Assembly: GCA_021904315.1 (NCBI GenBank)
Contig: CM038910.1
Location: 24,252,256 to 24,316,255 of the forward strand
Length of the DNA stretch: 64,000 nucleotides
Direction: 5' to 3'
Origin: Sphagnum magellanicum
Taxonomy: Eukaryota > Streptophyta > Sphagnopsida > Sphagnales > Sphagnaceae
In this document: positions 14,482-24,090 of the stretch, piece by piece
Position numbering within the stretch: position 1 is the stretch's first letter
Layout: each line of letters opens with the position of its first letter
The notes under the pieces: generated by a model
Databases searched by the model: none
The model's input: only the letters and a program-made list of their open reading frames with translations
What the model was told of the DNA's origin: nothing
Program-made: the position numbers and the translations under genes

Positions 14482-15020
14482 TTTGAACCCACAACAACAA
14501 TGGTCAAATAGTTGGTATGTTTGATGAAAGGTCAAGAATTTTGCTTGTATATTACCAAGTTAGATTCAAAGTTTGAACCCACAACCAATTTTCACACGAA
14601 ATGACAACAATGGTTGGGTGGTATGTTGGATAATTTCAAAAACCGTTAAAAGCTTCACCCAAATTTTAATGGGATTTAAACCCGCAACCAACTTCAACAA
14701 CAAATGACCACAATGGTTGGGTGGGTGGTATGCTTGATAAAAGAAGGTCTAAGCTTTGCACAATTCTTAGCAAGATTTGAACCCACAAACCAATTTCAAC
14801 AACAAAACAACAACAATGGTTGGGTGGGTGGTATGTTTGATGAAAGAAGGTCTAAGCTTTACACAATTCTTAGCAAGATTTGAACCCACAAACCAAATTT
14901 CAACAACAAAACAACAACAATGGTTGGGTGGGTGGCATGTTTGACAACACAAAAAAAAGGTTGTGAGATTTGCACACTATTTCTTAGTGAGATTTGAACC
15001 CACAACCAGTTGCCAAAACA
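14482..15020. repeat. Tandem array, ~101-114-bp unit, about 5-6 copies
   Basis: Each unit starts with TTTGAACCCACAA and contains AACAACAATGGTTGGGTGG, then GGTCTAAGCTT and TTCTTAGCAAGA. Unit starts fall at about 14482, 14572, 14675, 14776, 14879 and 14993, so spacings are 90, 103, 101, 103 and 114. The middle units are most alike; the outer ones are diverged. The array is followed by an (AAC)n tract near 15.02-15.05 kb. On the minus strand the unit reads GTGGGTTCAAATC, resembling the tRNA B box. Confidence 0.8.
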
Positions 15021-15299
15021 ACAAACAAACAAACAACAACAACAACAAAAGATGGGCTTTGAAGTTGGAAGCTTGAAGAACCCTAAGGGCTGGCTGGCTT
15101 GCTTGCTTGTGCAATAAATGTGATTTTTCAACAACAAAAGCGTTGCCTCTATTGGTGATTGATTGTTGTTTGTGAAGAGGAGGAGGAGTAGTAGTCGTAG
15201 TAATAGTAGGTTGTAGCCGTAGGACTTCATACTCTGGCCAGATTTGGATTTCCAAAAATGGGCCAAACCATCCATCCATCCATCAATCAATCAACCCTC

Positions 15300-16634
15300 A
15301 CGCCCATCCCATCTGCCAAAAAAAGTAAAGCAAGTTGTCAAATCATTGCAACAGATTACAAGATCACGTGTGTGCTGATGATGATGATGGTGGTGATGGT
15401 GATAATCAGGAAGTAGTTGTGCCATAAGAATGTCTGGGAAGCAGAAGCAGCAGAAGCAGAAGCAGCAGCATGAGATCCTCAAATTGAGGGCAAAAGATTA
15501 GGTTCACAACAATCAAGCTTTTGCAGCAACTTAAAAAAGTAGCCTCCCTCCCTCTCTCTCCCTCTTTGTTTTTGTTTTGTGTTTCTTGTTTTTCATTTTT
15601 TTGGGTTGTCTCAGAAGTGCAGGAACTTTTTTCTGTTTTGCAAAGATTCAGGATCATGCAGAACTTGGGATTGTAATTGGGTTGTAATTTCTGTTTGGTA
15701 TTTTTTGTTGATGGAGATTGGGGTCAATGCTGCATGTTTTGTTTCTTCTGCAAAAGGGGAATCTTGAGAAATCGACAAAATCTTCTGTCTCATCAGTCCC
15801 CATAGATCGATTGATTCTCTCCTAGTAGTTGTGAGCTTTTCCAGTAGACTAAAGATTTTTTTTATTTGGGGGGCTTTTTCATGTGTTTTTTGGGAGATTT
15901 TGGGAAATGGGTCGTGTGTGTTGCAGTGGATCCTGAAGGTATCTTCTTTGGATTTTTGAAGACTTGATTATGTGATGAGTATTTTGAGTAGGTGACATTT
16001 GTTCCTAAAATTGAAATTCTCATTGATTTCTGTGTTTTGTTTATTTGTATGTTTGTTTGTGTGGAGAATTGTTCTCATTGATCTCTGTGTTTGTTTGTTT
16101 TTTTGTTTATTTTTGTGGAGAATCGTTCAAGAGTTTAGTGTTGTGTCAGTGGTTTTTTTTAATCTATCTCCTTCTTGCCAAAAGTAGACCGCTTTCTGTT
16201 TTTGTCCTTCTTTTGTGGTTTTGTTGAAGGTTGCATTGTGGTGGGTTTTCTTTCTTTCTTTCTTTTGTTTTTTCTCAAAGTGGGCTGTGGTTTTTCTTTC
16301 ATGTTTTTTCAGAAGGTGCAAGAAGGATCTGGTTTCCACCCAGGTCTATGGGATGATGTTTGCAAAGGTGTGAAGGGTTTGTTTGTTGAAGAAGAACTTT
16401 TCATCACAGACTCCTCTGAGAACAAAAGTAAAGAGGACAGAGGAGAGGAGCGTGGCAGACAGTAATGTTGAGAGGCTTTCACATTAGATGGGAATGATAT
16501 GATGATGCAGCAGCAGCAGCAGCAGTTATCTCAACAGTTTTCACACAGGAGAAAACAAACAGGGAAAAGTTTTGAGTGTTAGTTTTGGGTGGGTAGTTCC
16601 CCAGGGGTTGTGGTTTTGTAAAGGAGAAGAAGAG
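15300..16634 (+). promoter_or_regulatory. ITPK promoter-proximal region and long 5' leader
   Basis: Upstream of the ITPK start lie simple repeats: GATGATGGTGGT near 15.38 kb, a GCAGAAGCAGCA tract near 15.44-15.47 kb, and a CT-rich block CTCCCTCCCTCTCTC at ~15545, typical of plant transcription start regions. Beyond it the DNA is T/G-rich like a leader or intron. A plausible 5'-UTR intron runs from the donor after 15938 (GAAG|GTATCT) to the acceptor after 16312 (TTTTTTCAG|AAGG). No clear TATA box was identified. Transcript boundaries are inferred. Confidence 0.45.
16499..16582 (+). CDS. Upstream ORF, 27 aa with a poly-Gln tract, in the ITPK leader
   Basis: Three consecutive ATG codons are followed by six CAG codons, then LSQQFSHRRKQTGKSFEC and TAG. 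The ORF ends 52 nt before the ITPK start, so it could influence translation of the main frame. It resembles no known conserved uORF peptide that I recognise, and the CAG run may be a variable microsatellite. It is real as an open frame; translation is not shown. Confidence 0.35.
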   Translation: MMMQQQQQQLSQQFSHRRKQTGKSFEC

Positions 16635-17639
16635 ATGTCAGGGGAGGTAGCATTATTTGAAGTTGGGTATGCATTGGCAGAGAAGAAAATACGGAGTTTT
16701 GTGCAACCATCTTTGATTGACCATGCCCGAAGCAAAGGAGTGAACTTGGTATGTGTAGATACTTGCAAGCCATTGGAGGAACAAGGACCCTTTGATGCCA
16801 TCATCCACAAGCTAGCAGGAGAGGAATGGAGCAAGCAGCTCACAGATTATGAAGTCAGACACCCGGGTGTTATCATTGTGGATGCCCCCGAAGCCATTGA
16901 GAAGCTTCACAACCGCATTTCCATGTTGCAAGCTGTAGCTCAGGTTCAGATCTCCGAAGGTCGTGCAACTTGTGGCATCCCCAACCAGTTGGTGGTTGAG
17001 AATGCAGAAATGTTGAGCAATGCCAAAGCCATTGCTTGCTTGACATTCCCTGTTATCGCCAAACCCTTGGTGGCAGATGGAAGTGCAAAATCTCATGCCA
17101 TGTTTCTCATCTTCAACATTGAAGGGCTTGCAAAACTCAAGCCTCCAATGGTGCTTCAAGAGTTTGTCAACCATGGAGGAGTGATCTTCAAAGTGTATGT
17201 GGCAGGTGAGTACATCAAATGTGTGAGGCGGATATCTCTTCCAGATGTACATGAAGATCAGATCGAGAGTATGGAAGGACCTGTCTCCTTCTCACAAATC
17301 TCCAACATGGCTGCTGCTTCAGGTCAGTCTGGGGCTTTGGTTGATGAGAATCTTTCAAAAGCCGAGCTCCCACCTGCAAGTTTCATTGCTGATATGGCAA
17401 ATGGGTTGAGAGAGGCACTTGGATTGCGCCTCTTCAACTTTGATGTAATCAGAGATACAAAAGTTGGAAACCATTATCACATCATAGACATCAACTACTT
17501 CCCAGGTTATGCTAAGATGCCAGCATACGAGAATGTTCTCACTGATTTCTTCTTGGGTCTTGCTCGGGAGAAAGCTGGAGCCACTGCATCCGAGTCCTTG
17601 GCTGCCATTGCCAATCAGCTGTCAACCTCCCTAGAATAG
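16635..17639 (+). CDS. ITPK: Inositol 1,3,4-trisphosphate 5/6-kinase / inositol tetrakisphosphate 1-kinase
   Basis: A 334-aa single-exon protein of the ATP-grasp ITPK family, which phosphorylates Ins(1,3,4)P3 and Ins(3,4,5,6)P4 on the soluble route to phytate; plant ITPK1-type enzymes also make 5-InsP7 from InsP6. The N-terminal part has VGYALAEKKI (~10-19), then QGPFDAIIHKL (~50-60), HPGVIIVD and LHNRISMLQ (~91-99). The ATP-grasp part has FPVIAKPLVADGSAKSH (~138-154), VLQEFVNHGGVIFKVYV (~173-189) and SLPDV. The C-terminal metal site is FNFDVIRD and DINYFPGYAKMP, with D270, D285 and N287 as likely Mg ligands. Length matches plant ITPK1-type enzymes. An in-frame extension upstream would need a TTG start, so I chose the ATG at 16635. 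It is intact. Confidence 0.95.
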   Translation: MSGEVALFEVGYALAEKKIRSFVQPSLIDHARSKGVNLVCVDTCKPLEEQGPFDAIIHKLAGEEWSKQLTDYEVRHPGVIIVDAPEAIEKLHNRISMLQAVAQVQISEGRATCGIPNQLVVENAEMLSNAKAIACLTFPVIAKPLVADGSAKSHAMFLIFNIEGLAKLKPPMVLQEFVNHGGVIFKVYVAGEYIKCVRRISLPDVHEDQIESMEGPVSFSQISNMAAASGQSGALVDENLSKAELPPASFIADMANGLREALGLRLFNFDVIRDTKVGNHYHIIDINYFPGYAKMPAYENVLTDFFLGLAREKAGATASESLAAIANQLSTSLE

Positions 17640-18382
17640 GATGTTGACAAATCAAGAATATACTGTCAGCTTCAAATTGCAGGTCACACAACAGATTTCA
17701 ACACAGGGAAAACACACAAAGAGAATTGTCCAAACAATCTGGCATTGCTGCTGGCAAGTACTTGCTACTGTTCCTTGTAAGGAGCTCAAGCTCAAGCTCA
17801 GCTGAACCTGACATTTTTTGTTGTTGCAAGAATTTGCATGTGTTGTTATTACTTCATCCTTCTTGAACTGGTACCTTGATTGTTCTGATGATGGGGAAGT
17901 AGTACGTACACTGGGATGATTGAATTTGGAGGATTCAATGGCTCAGGAGGTTGCTAGTCTCTGCAACATTGCAATTCTTGAGGTTTGCCTTCAATGTGCA
18001 GTTCGACTTCAATTCTGTGTTTTTGAGCTGCCTATAATAATGTTCCCTGTTTTCAAAAGAAATACAATCTTCAGAGTTCTGTGTTTCATGTCAACTCAGC
18101 TACTTCATTGAATGTGCAATTTATCAGTACCCAAATTGTTTCTTGCGACATTTGCTGATGTAGGCAAGTGACCTAAGAAATCTTTTGTTAATTAAGAAAT
18201 AGAAAGAAATGCAAAGCCCGTGTTCTGTGGAAACATATATGGTGCATTTGTTAAGGACATCATAGGGAAAGTACTCATCATCCAAAGGATCAAATGCTAC
18301 ATAAAAAATCCTGATAAAAAATTTGGCATTCAAAATGTTGAAGGATTTGAACAAAAAAAACCAAGAACATTTGCTTGGATGT
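17640..18382 (+). other. ITPK 3' UTR and short intergenic stretch
   Basis: Non-coding DNA after the ITPK stop with a moderately GC-rich first ~450 bases, ending in AT-rich sequence; the 3' UTR plausibly ends near 18.0-18.1 kb. No conserved ORF was seen. Confidence 0.5.
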
Positions 18383-18880
18383 AATGGGTTTGAACTCACA
18401 TTCAATTTAATGGGTTGAACTCTGCCTTCAATCTAATGGATTGAACTCTGCCTTCAATCTAATGGGTTGGACTCCGCCTTCAGTCTAATGGATTGAACTC
18501 TGCCTTCTTCAATCTCATGGATTGAACTCTGTCTTCAATCTAATGGGTTGAACTCTGCCTTCAATCTTATGGGATGAACTCCGCCTTCAATCGAATGGAT
18601 TGAACTCCGCCTTCTTCAATCTCATGGATTGAACTCTGTCTTCAATCTAATGGGTTGAACTCTGCCTTCAATCTTATGGGATGAACTCCGCCTTCAATCA
18701 AATGGATTGAACTCCGCCTTCTTCAATCTCATGGATTGAACTCTGTCTTCAATCTAATGGGTTGAACTCTGCCTTCAATCTAATGGATTGAACTCTGCCT
18801 TCTTCAATCTCATGGATTGAACTCTGTCTTCAATCTAATGGGTTGAACTCTGTCTTCAATCCAATGGGTTGAACTCCATG
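18383..18880. repeat. 26-bp minisatellite with a 107-bp higher-order repeat
   Basis: The basic unit is TTCAATCTAATGGGTTGAAC followed by TCTGCC (26 bp). A 29-bp variant carries an extra TTC. The variant beginning CAATCTCATGG recurs at 18510, 18617, 18724 and 18805, giving spacings of 107, 107 and 81. Thus three 26-bp units plus one 29-bp unit form a 107-bp higher-order repeat, and the last block lacks one 26-bp unit. Individual variants (CTTATGGGATG, TCGAATGG) recur at the same place in successive higher-order units. Confidence 0.9.
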
Positions 18881-19632
18881 GGTTGTCAAATGAAATAGAG
18901 ACAAAAAGTTGTACAGCAATAATCCCTCAAAATCATTTACTCAAAATTGTGTTGGGAGTAATGTCAGGTGATCACAAAAAGCCCCCACCCCCCTCAGAGG
19001 AGCCCAGACATGCATCATGTCCTAGAGGGTTTAAAATTTGGAGCTATGGAATCAAGTTTTGCATTGGAAAAACAAGGATTTAACTGACACAAAGTTTCTC
19101 TCTCTATCTCAGTTTTATAAAGGTTTCTACAATTGTGAAAACTGCCATTGACATAGCTAAAATCACAAAGTTGCTGAACAAAAAACAGATCCTAGCAGTT
19201 CTTCTTCCTTCCCAAATAACTCAAAGACCCAAATTGAAGCTTCTGGTAAGAATCAAACAAATCACACGACCGACCCAGCTTCTATGCCCAAAATAGCAAG
19301 AAAAAAATCCCAGGAGTAATAATATGAAGTGTGGCCAATGAGCACAATTTTGCACATCTTTGGTTTGAATAAAATAAAATAAAAACTTAATTTTAAAAAA
19401 ATAAATAAAAAAAATCATCCTCTGCTGTGACTTCTCATCCACATTCAGAAACATGAACTCTCTGGAAAAATAACTTCAACAAAATTATTATTATTATTAT
19501 TATTATTAAAAAAAAGAGCAGAAAAAGATTGGAGCCTCATACAGGGACTTTGGACACTTCTGTAGGGGAAGTATACCTGAAGTTTAAAAAAACAATATAA
19601 TAACCAAAAGACAGCTTCACACGTTCGTGAGT
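18881..19632. other. Intergenic DNA with an ATT microsatellite
   Basis: No gene seen. A (TTA)n tract occupies about 19484-19507. A C-rich patch lies at ~18980-18995. Confidence 0.6.
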
Positions 19633-19705
19633 GCTCTCGTGGCCTAATGGATAAGGCATCTGACTTCTAATCAGGGGATTGTGGGTTCGAGTCCCACCGA
19701 GAGTG
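19633..19705 (+). tRNA. trnR-UCU: tRNA-Arg (anticodon UCU)
   Basis: A full cloverleaf can be drawn: acceptor GCTCTCG pairs with CGAGAGT (one G-U), the D arm contains GGCCTAATGGATAAGGC, and the anticodon arm is TCTGA-CTTCTAA-TCAGG with anticodon TCT. The T arm is GTGGG-TTCGAGT-CCCAC, containing the B box GGTTCGAGTCC. The A-box region TGGCCTAATGG is present. The discriminator base is G and CCA is not encoded, as in nuclear tRNA genes. A T-run within ~20 nt downstream could terminate Pol III. There is no intron. Confidence 0.96.
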
Positions 19706-19890
19706 CAAGAAAAAATGTCTTTTATATTTGGGTTTTGTCTTTTTCGTGCATTTTTTTGGGGTGCAGTAAGAAACCAAACCCACGGTCTCCTCCCCCAAGT
19801 GTCTTGACCTGCCCATGTTGGTACCATGGTAAAAATCCCATAATCCATTGAAATTATTTTCTAAATATTACAAATATTCCATGCTGAGGT

Positions 19891-20155
19891 TAAATTAGGG
19901 TCTCTCTGAGTTCAAATCTAGCAATTTTTGGGATTAATATGGCAACTAAGAGGTGAACTAAATTAGGGTCTCTCTAAGTTCAAATCTAACATTTTTTGGT
20001 TTTCATATATATATGGCTACTAAGAGGCTAGATTAGGGTCTCTGAGTTCAAATCTAACATTTTTTGGGCTTCATACAGCCACAACAATGCTAAGTCAGGG
20101 TCCCAGTTTCAAATCTAAGTTGCAACTTTTGGGCTTCATACAACTTTTTGCTTCT
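19891..20155 (+). repeat. Tandem array, 62-70-bp unit, four copies, tRNA-like motif
   Basis: Units begin with TAAATTAGGGTCTCT-like sequence at about 19891, 19959, 20029 and 20091, each followed by GAGTTCAAATCTA, an ATTTTTTGG tract and a GGC-ACTAAGAGG-like piece. The period equals a tRNA length, and the array lies 186 bp downstream of the tRNA-Arg gene. GTTCAAATC resembles a B box and TGGC..CTAAGAGG loosely resembles an A box. No cloverleaf can be drawn, so this is a tandem repeat first and possibly tRNA-derived. Confidence 0.7.
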
Positions 20156-21599
20156 TTTTTTGCAATTTTTGTTGTTTATCTCGTTTTTGATGTTTTTTAA
20201 AAAAAAATTTGATTGTAATTCTTTTTGGGTAATTTTTGAAAATCTTATTTATCTATTTTTTTATTGTTGGTTTTATTTTATTTTTTCTTTTGGTTTTCTC
20301 AATATTGTTTTTTGGGGTTTTTAATTATTCTTTTTGTTTTTGTTTTGCATGTGTGTGGGAAAAAGGTAAACCCATCCTTTGTGTGTTAGGTAATTGTTCA
20401 AACAAAGACCCATGCCACATGCGAGTGGGATCACTTTGAAATGATAGCTTACAAATAAAATTGACATCAATGCCCACATTGGTAAGAATTGCTTCTTCCA
20501 AATTGCTCATTCTATTAAGCATTCCAATATGGGGTGTGGGGTCCATCCTCCCCATGTAATGACCATATTAAAAAAGAATGAGAATCTTGTTGGTTTAATT
20601 TGAGTTAGCAAGGTCTCTTATGCAATGGGCTTTAAAGATGTTTGGGATAGCCAAAATTGGACAAGGTCTTCATCTAAAAAGGAGTGTGAAAAAAAGATCA
20701 TTTGACTTGTGAATTACCATGAATTGGAAATGATTCATGGCTAGTAAGTTCCATCACATTCAATTTTCACTTCAAATTTACATTGTGCTTCAAACATGTG
20801 TTTTCCAAACTATACTCATTGGTTTGTGTGAAGGTTCACTTTAGGATTTGACATACCACCAAGGAGGCCTTCATAGTTGATTCAATGACGATAATTTTGG
20901 CAAACTAGCAATTGTACACTTGACAATATGTTCAATTTGCACAAAATGCAATGGCACACTATAAAAGTGCAAATGGATTATCATTGAAATCTATTAGTGA
21001 GAGTTTCAGTGAAAGTGAAGGTGAGTACAATTAGCTTGACATTCCATTTTTGAATTAATACACATTTTGTACCATGTGTATGGTATCCATGAATTTTCTA
21101 TGCCACATTTTCATAGACTAATTTAGCCTCCATGGATATAACCCATTGGCATTGGAAATGAATGTATATAAAGATATCTAATTGTAAAAAGTTTGAACTT
21201 TATTTGTATAGAAACAAGGTTACTAAGATTCAATATAATGTATGTGCATTTTGCATTGAACCAAAAATTGATTGGATGTATTGTTAATACATGAGGGTCT
21301 TGCAATTGTAGTCCAAATGTTTGTGGAAGTTCATGAAAGCCTAAAGGCATGATTTTGTGCAATATTTTCATCGTAAAAAAATCCCTTATTTCATAGTTAG
21401 AATTTTGAGATAGTTTATATATGCATAATGAGGGTATTGCGTTTACACTTTTGCTATGCAATACCTATCTTTGAACTTAATACAACCATAATAGTATTAC
21501 ATAGACTTTGATCATTTTTTGGTCCATGCAAAAGCCTAATCCCTAAACTTAACCTTAATACACCCATGACAATACTGCATAACCCCAATAGGAATAGGG
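20156..21599. other. T-rich then AT-rich intergenic DNA
   Basis: A strongly T-rich stretch (20.14-20.35 kb) precedes ordinary AT-rich DNA. No gene recognised. Confidence 0.55.
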
Positions 21600-22420
21600 T
21601 AAACTCAATAAGGGTATTGCAATTGAATTAGATTTTTTAATTTTAATATTATGTGAAGCCATAATCAAATATTTGTTAACACCCATATTAAGGTATTGCA
21701 TATAAGGTCAACATAAGTTATTTCCAATATGTTTTCAGGGTATTGCATTGTTGAAATAGACCAAATGAAATAATTTCAATTGGCCTAAGGGTATTGCAAA
21801 ACACCAAAATGATTCGGAGAATAGGCATTACCCTAATAAAGGTAATGTAGATGGGAATATGGTTGGATATGATATTTGTATTTTGTCCTTGGGGTATTGC
21901 ATCACTTTGATGAAGGTAATGCATGTATGAATTGGGTTGGATATGCTCAATGTGTCCATAAGGTATTGCATTGTTCAATTAGATGATATGAAATATAACC
22001 TAGCATGAGGGTATTGTATAAGACCAAAATAATCCAATAATTGCATTTTTGAACCAAATGAAGTGAAATATATTATCTTGGGCATGAGTATTTCATAACA
22101 ACAAAATAATCGGGTGCATTTGCATTACTTTGATGAGGGTAATGCATGTGTGAATTGGGCTAGATATTATATTGTCAATGTGTCCATAGGGTATTGCACA
22201 AATGAAATAAATGAGATAAAATAGTTATAATTAGGCCTACTTGGGTATTGCAAAACAATAAAATGATCTAGTGCATTTGCATTATCTTGATGAGGGTAAT
22301 GCATATGGGCAATGGTTGGATATGTTATTTCCAATGTGTCTTTAGGGTATTGCATTGTTGAATTAGATGAGATGAAAGTAGTTTAATAAGATTGAAGGTA
22401 TTGCATTATAATAAATTTGT
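21600..22420. repeat. Diverged tandem array marked by GGGTATTGCA
   Basis: The word GGGTATTGCA or a one-base variant recurs at least nine times between 21.61 and 22.40 kb. It is embedded in a composite pattern of roughly 155-230 bp: GTCC-TAGGGTATTGCATTGTTGAA, then AAGGGTATTGCAAAAC, then a GATGAAGGTAATGCATG block, then GGGTTGGATATG. Copies are well diverged. Similar words continue at lower quality to about 22.8 kb. Confidence 0.65.
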
Positions 22421-23154
22421 TATGTTCATGCATTAATTTGATGAGGGTATTAAAAAAGAACCAAGTGCAATATGGTATTTTCCCTTTTCCATGGCAATAT
22501 TGCATGTCAATAAAATCATCCAGTGGTTGTGCATTACCTTTATGAAAGCAATGTAATGATTAATTAATTTATATATGTTTTTTGCAAGTTGTGCCAAGGA
22601 TATGGCACAAATTTGAAATCTAATAATTGTGAAGAAGTTCAATGAAAATATTCCAATGATAATTATATTAGTGGATTGATGTGGCTTGAGTAAATATATC
22701 AAGTTCATTTGTAATACCTTCATATGGGATTTAATTGTTGAGTTTTATAGGGCTACAAAAAAGAAATATAGTTTAGTTGCAATACCCTTCATTGGGTCAC
22801 TACAACATTGTTTTCAACAATCATAATGTTACAAGGTTTAATAGGGCGGTAGGTAGGAAGGAGAATGAAGCAATGTACTTGGTATATTGCAATACTTTCA
22901 TTGACATGCATCATTATTGCCTTGGTGGAAATTTAGTGTGTGAGTACATAGGTAAATATAGTTATTGGAAAGGTAGGTAGATGGGTAGGTAGGTGGGCAA
23001 GCAAGTAAGTAGGTGGGGGAGGGAGGAAATTAAGGTGCATAGGCAAGTAGTCTAAATGTAGGTATGTCGGTGAGACCTGGGTACTCGTGGGGGTGAAATA
23101 AAAAAAAAATTCCCCCAAAAAAAAACAACCTAGGTTGAAGAAAGGAAAAAAAAG
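22421..23154. other. Intergenic DNA with a GTAG-type simple repeat
   Basis: AT-rich sequence, then a purine-rich simple-repeat patch of GTAGG/GTGGG words at about 22972-23030. No gene seen. Confidence 0.55.
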
Positions 23155-24090
23155 GTCAACTGGAGTTCGCCACCTTGGTTAATTTAGGGATAGAATAGGA
23201 TGAAAAAGGTGCACCCATCATTGCACCATCCATCTACATTGGCGCATTGGTGGGTGTTGGTTCATTCTAGCCATGGGGCATAGTGAACCAACACCCACCA
23301 ACACACCATCCACTGGATGCCCATTATTATTCAATTGTGGATGAACCTCAACTGAATTAATATTTGATTTCACCTTGGTAACCAATTATGTAATAAATAG
23401 GTTTCATATATAGGTAGATCTAGGTAGGAAAATAGATAACTACTAGGTATGTAAATGGTTTATATTTAGGTAAGGGCTGGTTTTACTACCTACTAACAAC
23501 CCATAAATGGGTTGTTAATAGGTAGGTAGGTAAAAAAACACTAAACCAACCACCATGGTTAACTAGGCAACTGGAACCCAACAAAAACTATTTCCTGACC
23601 ATTTACCATCCCTCTTTCATTATGTGCTGGTGGATGGTGTTTCACTATGGCCATGGTGGGGGATTGGTGCATAGCGCCTTGCCATTTTCCATTCAAAATT
23701 GATCTGGCAAAGCCCCAATGAACCAACATGCACCAGTGCACCATCCACTGGATGCATGTTATTATTTAATTGTGGATGAACCTCCACTGAGTTAATATTT
23801 GGTTTCACTTTTGTAAGTAATTTTGTAAGAAATGTTTTTCATATATACGCAAGTAGGTAGGAAAATAAGTAACTACTAGGTAATTAAATGGTTTATAAAT
23901 AGGTAAGGGTTATTTTTACTACCTACCTACTAACAACTTGCTCACAGGTTGTTAGTAGGTAGTAAAAATAATCAATTGAACTAATCACCTTGGTTAACTA
24001 GGGAACTAGAACCGAACATAAAATTATTTCTTAACCACTTACCATCCATCTTTCATGGTGCATTAGTTCACTATGGCCAACAGGCCAGAT
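23155..24090. repeat. Tandem duplication, ~390-435-bp unit, two copies plus a partial third, with hairpins
   Basis: The series CACC-TGGTTAACTAGG-AACTGGAACC, CATTTACCATCC, CCATCCACTGGATGC and GTGGATGAACCTC repeats; CCATCCACTGGATGC lies at 23306 and 23741 (435 bp apart). Each unit ends in a palindromic block: 23472-23535 (TACCTACTAACAACCC...GGGTTGTTAATAGGTAGG) and ~23908-23972 (ACCTACTAACAAC...GTTGTTAGTAGGT). A fourth, partial copy lies at 32.74 kb. Confidence 0.75.

Noticed and set aside
15291..15657. Minus-strand frames rich in Cys, Leu and His runs
   Set aside because: Translations of simple repeats (GAT, GCAGAA, CT) in the ITPK upstream region.
16572..16634. In-frame N-terminal extension of ITPK from 16572
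   Set aside because: It would start at TTG; the ATG at 16635 begins where homologous plant ITPKs begin.
16812..17252. Minus-strand frame of 146 aa across ITPK
   Set aside because: Shadow of the ITPK coding sequence.
19537..19848. Minus-strand 103-aa frame containing GGTRTHNPLIRSQMPYPLGH
   Set aside because: This is the well-known spurious protein read antisense through the tRNA-Arg gene.
14482..22420. Possible CRISPR-like or regulatory arrays among the tandem repeats
   Set aside because: Repeats are directly tandem without unique spacers, and the DNA is plant nuclear.
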